From: Candidatus Peregrinibacteria bacterium
GTDB taxonomy: Bacteria; Patescibacteria; Gracilibacteria; UM-FILTER-43-11
DNA length: 6,171 bases
NCBI GenBank assembly: GCA_030620215.1
Contig: JAUXFE010000042.1
Location: forward strand, 1 to 6,171
Direction: 5' to 3'
The position numbers and the translations under genes are program-made. Each line of letters starts with the position of its first letter. Position 1 is the first letter of the stretch. The notes under the pieces are model-generated. The model was given only the letters and a program-made list of their open reading frames with translations, had not been told where the DNA came from and ran no database searches. Shown piece by piece: positions 4,292 through 6,171 of this stretch.

Positions 4292-5080
4292 TCAAAAAAG
4301 TGCCTGCTGTTTCTTAGTCTTTGATGACTCAGTTGTTTTTTCCAGTTCCTGATCAATTTCTTCGATTAACTTAGTCATAATTATATGAAGGTCGTTTATC
4401 TTTTCTTTGTAGGGTCGGCGAGTTTTTTCATTCATATATAATCTTTCATTCACTTCGATCTGAATGCCTGGGAATGTTTTGCGTGAGCAGTGATATCCAA
4501 TTAAATAACGGCCTTTATACGGATAATTTATTGCAACAGAAAAGCCACGATCCTTGAAAAAGTTCATCACTCTTTTTGTTATATTACGACTGCATGTGGT
4601 GAAATCGCGATTACCCAATATTATATCCGCGCGCTCTTTGCCAGCATCCATTCGCGTATTCGGAGCGACGCTTCTATGGGAATGCCCATCGATTAAGAAC
4701 TTAACATTCTTTTTTAATTCATCGATTTTGTCGTGGAAAGTATTGTGATATTTTTCCACACGTTCGGAAATGGTTTCAATAGCAGGCGGGGTTTTATAAA
4801 TCGGATTACCATCAAGATCCACACTTACAACAACACCATCGTTAGATAACTGATATTCCATCTCAATATCATCCGGCGCCCGATTTAAATCCGTCACCAA
4901 TCGAGAAATTCTGGCTTTAACAACATACGCCTTAGATATATCAAAAAATATATCTGTAAATGGATCACAATTTTTACGAATCTGTGCATCGGTAAGAGTC
5001 ATCATCCTTCTGAGATCTGCAGGCACGAATGTTGAACAATGGGGGATTGTTATCAGGATCGGATATTTTGTGGAAACCAT
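4292..5080 (-). CDS. N-formylglutamate amidohydrolase-like protein (HutG-type, FGase family)
   Basis: This 262-residue cytoplasmic protein has the FGase layout. It opens with ILITIPHCSTFVP (PH at 13-14), then DPFTDIFFD (39-47), then SRLVTDLNRAPDD (59-71), which matches the family's 'S/R-R-x-v-x-D-x-N-R' segment. The metal-site-like IDGHSHRS (130-137, with D131, H133, H135), GNRD (156-159), NYPYKGRYLIGYH (185-197) and QIEVNERLYM (207-216) follow. The characterised HutG enzyme hydrolyses N-formyl-L-glutamate to formate and glutamate in histidine breakdown. No hut genes are nearby, so the real substrate may be another N-acylated or formylated amino acid or peptide. The last 20 or so residues are a charged, probably disordered tail (TTESSKTKKQQALF). 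The ATG at 5080 has only a weak A-rich ribosome site. The gene stops with TGA. Confidence 0.85.
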   Translation of the reverse strand: MVSTKYPILITIPHCSTFVPADLRRMMTLTDAQIRKNCDPFTDIFFDISKAYVVKARISRLVTDLNRAPDDIEMEYQLSNDGVVVSVDLDGNPIYKTPPAIETISERVEKYHNTFHDKIDELKKNVKFLIDGHSHRSVAPNTRMDAGKERADIILGNRDFTTCSRNITKRVMNFFKDRGFSVAINYPYKGRYLIGYHCSRKTFPGIQIEVNERLYMNEKTRRPYKEKINDLHIIMTKLIEEIDQELEKTTESSKTKKQQALF

Positions 5081-5085
5081 TTCTT

Positions 5086-5173
5086 TTAGTTTTTATTTTC
5101 TATTTTATAGTTTTTATTTCGATACAATAGTATACCAAACAATAAAAAATAAAAATTAAAAATTAAAAACTAA
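5086..5173. repeat. AT-rich spacer bounded by a 10-bp inverted repeat
   Basis: TTAGTTTTTA (5086-5095) and TAAAAACTAA (5164-5173) are perfect inverted copies. The right arm directly abuts the acylphosphatase stop codon (5174-5176), and the left arm lies 5 bp from the amidohydrolase start. The inside is mostly A- and T-runs (AAAAATT words), so part of the symmetry could be chance. Confidence 0.4.
5129..5137 (-). promoter_or_regulatory. Extended -10 promoter candidate for the amidohydrolase gene
   Basis: On the minus strand the sequence reads TGGTATACT, an extended -10 (TGn plus TATACT). The -35 position is only AATTTT, which is weak. Initiation would give a leader of about 40 nt before the ATG at 5080, suggesting that this gene can be transcribed separately from acylphosphatase. 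Confidence 0.4.
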
Positions 5174-5449
5174 TTAATAGCGGATTGAAAATTCAGAAAA
5201 CTCACCAGTAAAAGTAAGTTTTTCCACCTCAATTTTTTTAACTTCACATGTGCTTGGTCCACTACGGCACCAATCCGTCAGATCATTGATCTTATTTTCC
5301 GGTCCTTCCGCAACAACATCCACCGTCCCATCAGCATTATTGGCAACCCAGCCAGTAATATCGCCGAGTGATTCCGCTTTTTCAATAGTATGAGCGCGGA
5401 AGAAAACGCCTTGTACTTTGCCGGTGATTTTTAAATGGATTCTGATCAT
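5174..5449 (-). CDS. acyP: Acylphosphatase
   Basis: This 91-residue protein is the usual length for the small cytosolic enzyme that hydrolyses acyl phosphates such as carbamoyl- and acetyl-phosphate. The phosphate-binding loop GKVQGVFFR (10-18) contains the catalytic arginine R18, and GWVANNADGTV (33-43) contains the catalytic asparagine N37. The C-terminus ends with the expected strand EFSIRY. The segment LGDITGWV is one residue longer than the common LGLxGWV form, a minor variation. The ATG at 5449 is the only good start, with a weak GGA ribosome site just before it. The 5' flank is the 11/12-bp tandem array, so any promoter for this gene lies within or beyond the repeats, or it is read through from the DUF1361 gene 91 bp upstream. 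Confidence 0.93.
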   Translation of the reverse strand: MIRIHLKITGKVQGVFFRAHTIEKAESLGDITGWVANNADGTVDVVAEGPENKINDLTDWCRSGPSTCEVKKIEVEKLTFTGEFSEFSIRY

Positions 5450-5453
5450 ATTT

Positions 5454-5567
5454 CCGGTTGCTGATCCGGTTGCCTATCCATTGCCTATCCATTGCTTGTC
5501 CGATTGCTTAGCCACGGATTAGCCACGGATTAGCCACGGATTAGCCATTGGATAAGCCACGGATTAC
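5454..5567. repeat. Ten-unit degenerate 11/12-bp tandem array between DUF1361 gene and acyP
   Basis: Units beginning with CC follow one another without gaps: CCGGTTGCTGAT, CCGGTTGCCTAT, CCATTGCCTAT, CCATTGCTTGT, CCGATTGCTTAG, CCACGGATTAG three times, CCATTGGATAAG, CCACGGATTAC. The three identical units are the youngest, and divergence increases outward on both sides. The array starts 5 bp upstream of acyP and extends into the DUF1361 gene, encoding its last 8 or so residues and supplying its stop codon (5541-5543). Slippage-driven growth is the simplest explanation. Confidence 0.85.
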
Positions 5568-6152
5568 ATAATAAATAAAGTACAAACAAACAGTAATCAC
5601 CAAAAAATCAGTCAGCATAATCATATCCGTAAAATAAGAACCAACAGTCCGTAACAATCCAAGTGGACGGAAAATAACATCCCAACTATTAAACCTCTCA
5701 TAAAGTCCAAACATTACAGCGATAGTGGTCAGTGGGATTACAATAATCGGCAAATAAGTCGCATAGATTTTTCCGCACATCGATTTAAAAAGTTTCTCCA
5801 TCTTATTCAGTCCATAATAAAAAGTCGGAAGTCCAATTACTGCATAAGTGAAAAAGAACAAAACTTTCCACGAGCCGTCCAGACAAACTCTATACCTGTC
5901 GAAATCATCACAATAATTTACCAAATGTCTGGGAATCATAAATAAATAGGCAGTATTTGGAAAAGTAAAAAGCCATATCAAAAAAATCAGCATAAAAGAA
6001 ACTTTCTGTCCTTTTAAATCTTTCCATTTTTTATTTCCAACTCCTTTTGCGAGATAATATGCAATCCAGCATGGTATGAGTGCCAAAAGAATGTTCCATG
6101 GAATCATAATAAGGTTGTAGCCGTGGATGTTGAGCAGGAGTAGTGATTGCAT
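5541..6152 (-). CDS. DUF1361 multi-pass membrane protein
   Basis: This 203-residue protein has about five membrane segments (roughly 15-37, 50-72, 95-115, 130-150 and 178-197). The signature RFNSWDVIFRP (153-163) and the segment FPNTAYLFM (64-72), corresponding to the family's 'LFLPNAPY' motif, identify it as DUF1361, a family of unknown function in the cytoplasmic membrane. A cysteine-containing polar loop (CDDFDRYRVC, 81-90) lies between segments two and three. The ATG at 6152 is the most upstream start, with an in-frame TAA four codons before it. M16 is an alternative, and neither has a clear ribosome site. The C-terminal residues VIRGLSNG are encoded by the tandem array, so this tail is probably not conserved. 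It is followed by acyP on the same strand. Confidence 0.85.
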   Translation of the reverse strand: MQSLLLLNIHGYNLIMIPWNILLALIPCWIAYYLAKGVGNKKWKDLKGQKVSFMLIFLIWLFTFPNTAYLFMIPRHLVNYCDDFDRYRVCLDGSWKVLFFFTYAVIGLPTFYYGLNKMEKLFKSMCGKIYATYLPIIVIPLTTIAVMFGLYERFNSWDVIFRPLGLLRTVGSYFTDMIMLTDFLVITVCLYFIYYVIRGLSNG

Positions 6153-6171
6153 AAAACATTGACTTTAGTAA

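Noticed and set aside
4554..4748. 64-residue plus-strand frame
   Set aside because: It is antisense to the middle of the amidohydrolase gene, which carries the family motifs.
5450..5485. Small minus-strand frame (MDRQPDQQPEI) overlapping the acyP start by TGA/ATG
   Set aside because: It is only 11 codons made of tandem-repeat units, and the overlap is most simply a by-product of the repeat.

Overview
The window reads as a stretch of an AT-rich bacterial genome using the standard code. TGA ends the amidohydrolase gene and tryptophan is TGG, so this is not one of the lineages that recode TGA. The gene set is RNase HII, a Wzx-type flippase, a small acylphosphatase, a DUF1361 membrane protein, a formylglutamate-amidohydrolase-like protein, a secreted metallopeptidase and a short DciA/DUF721-like tail. 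Together with compact genes and weak Shine-Dalgarno signals, this suits a Patescibacteria/CPR genome. That placement is inference from gene flavour, not proof.

Layout: a plus-strand gene enters from the left edge and ends at 274. It converges on a minus-strand pair, wzx-like (1192-2724) followed by rnhB (504-1097). A 650-bp gene-free stretch (2725-3375) follows, holding a nested palindromic element and then a good promoter with a long leader. These drive a plus-strand secreted HExxH metallopeptidase (3376-4170). That gene converges on three minus-strand genes: DUF1361 protein (5541-6152), acylphosphatase (5174-5449) and formylglutamate amidohydrolase-like (4292-5080). The genes do not form one obvious pathway. 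Envelope functions (flippase, secreted protease, DUF1361 membrane protein) sit beside housekeeping ones (RNase HII, acylphosphatase).

The most unusual content lies between the genes. All six gene-to-gene spacers carry organised repeats, each of a different sequence. 271-509 holds two facing arrays of roughly 22-bp palindromic units around a 12-bp inverted repeat, with both neighbouring stop codons inside the repeats. 1106-1186 and 5086-5173 are bounded by 10-bp perfect inverted repeats that nearly fill the spacer. 2775-3110 is a 336-bp element with a 16-bp perfect terminal inverted repeat and two further nested pairs around small hairpins. 4201-4284 has a CTTCG hairpin and an 18-bp imperfect inverted repeat. 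5454-5567 is a ten-unit 11/12-bp tandem array that runs into the end of the DUF1361 gene.

The metallopeptidase leader is the best candidate for a regulatory device. A 9-bp stem would bury its ATG, and the upstream half of that stem can instead pair with an earlier part of the leader that overlaps a possible 14-codon reading frame. No system with a known name was recognised.
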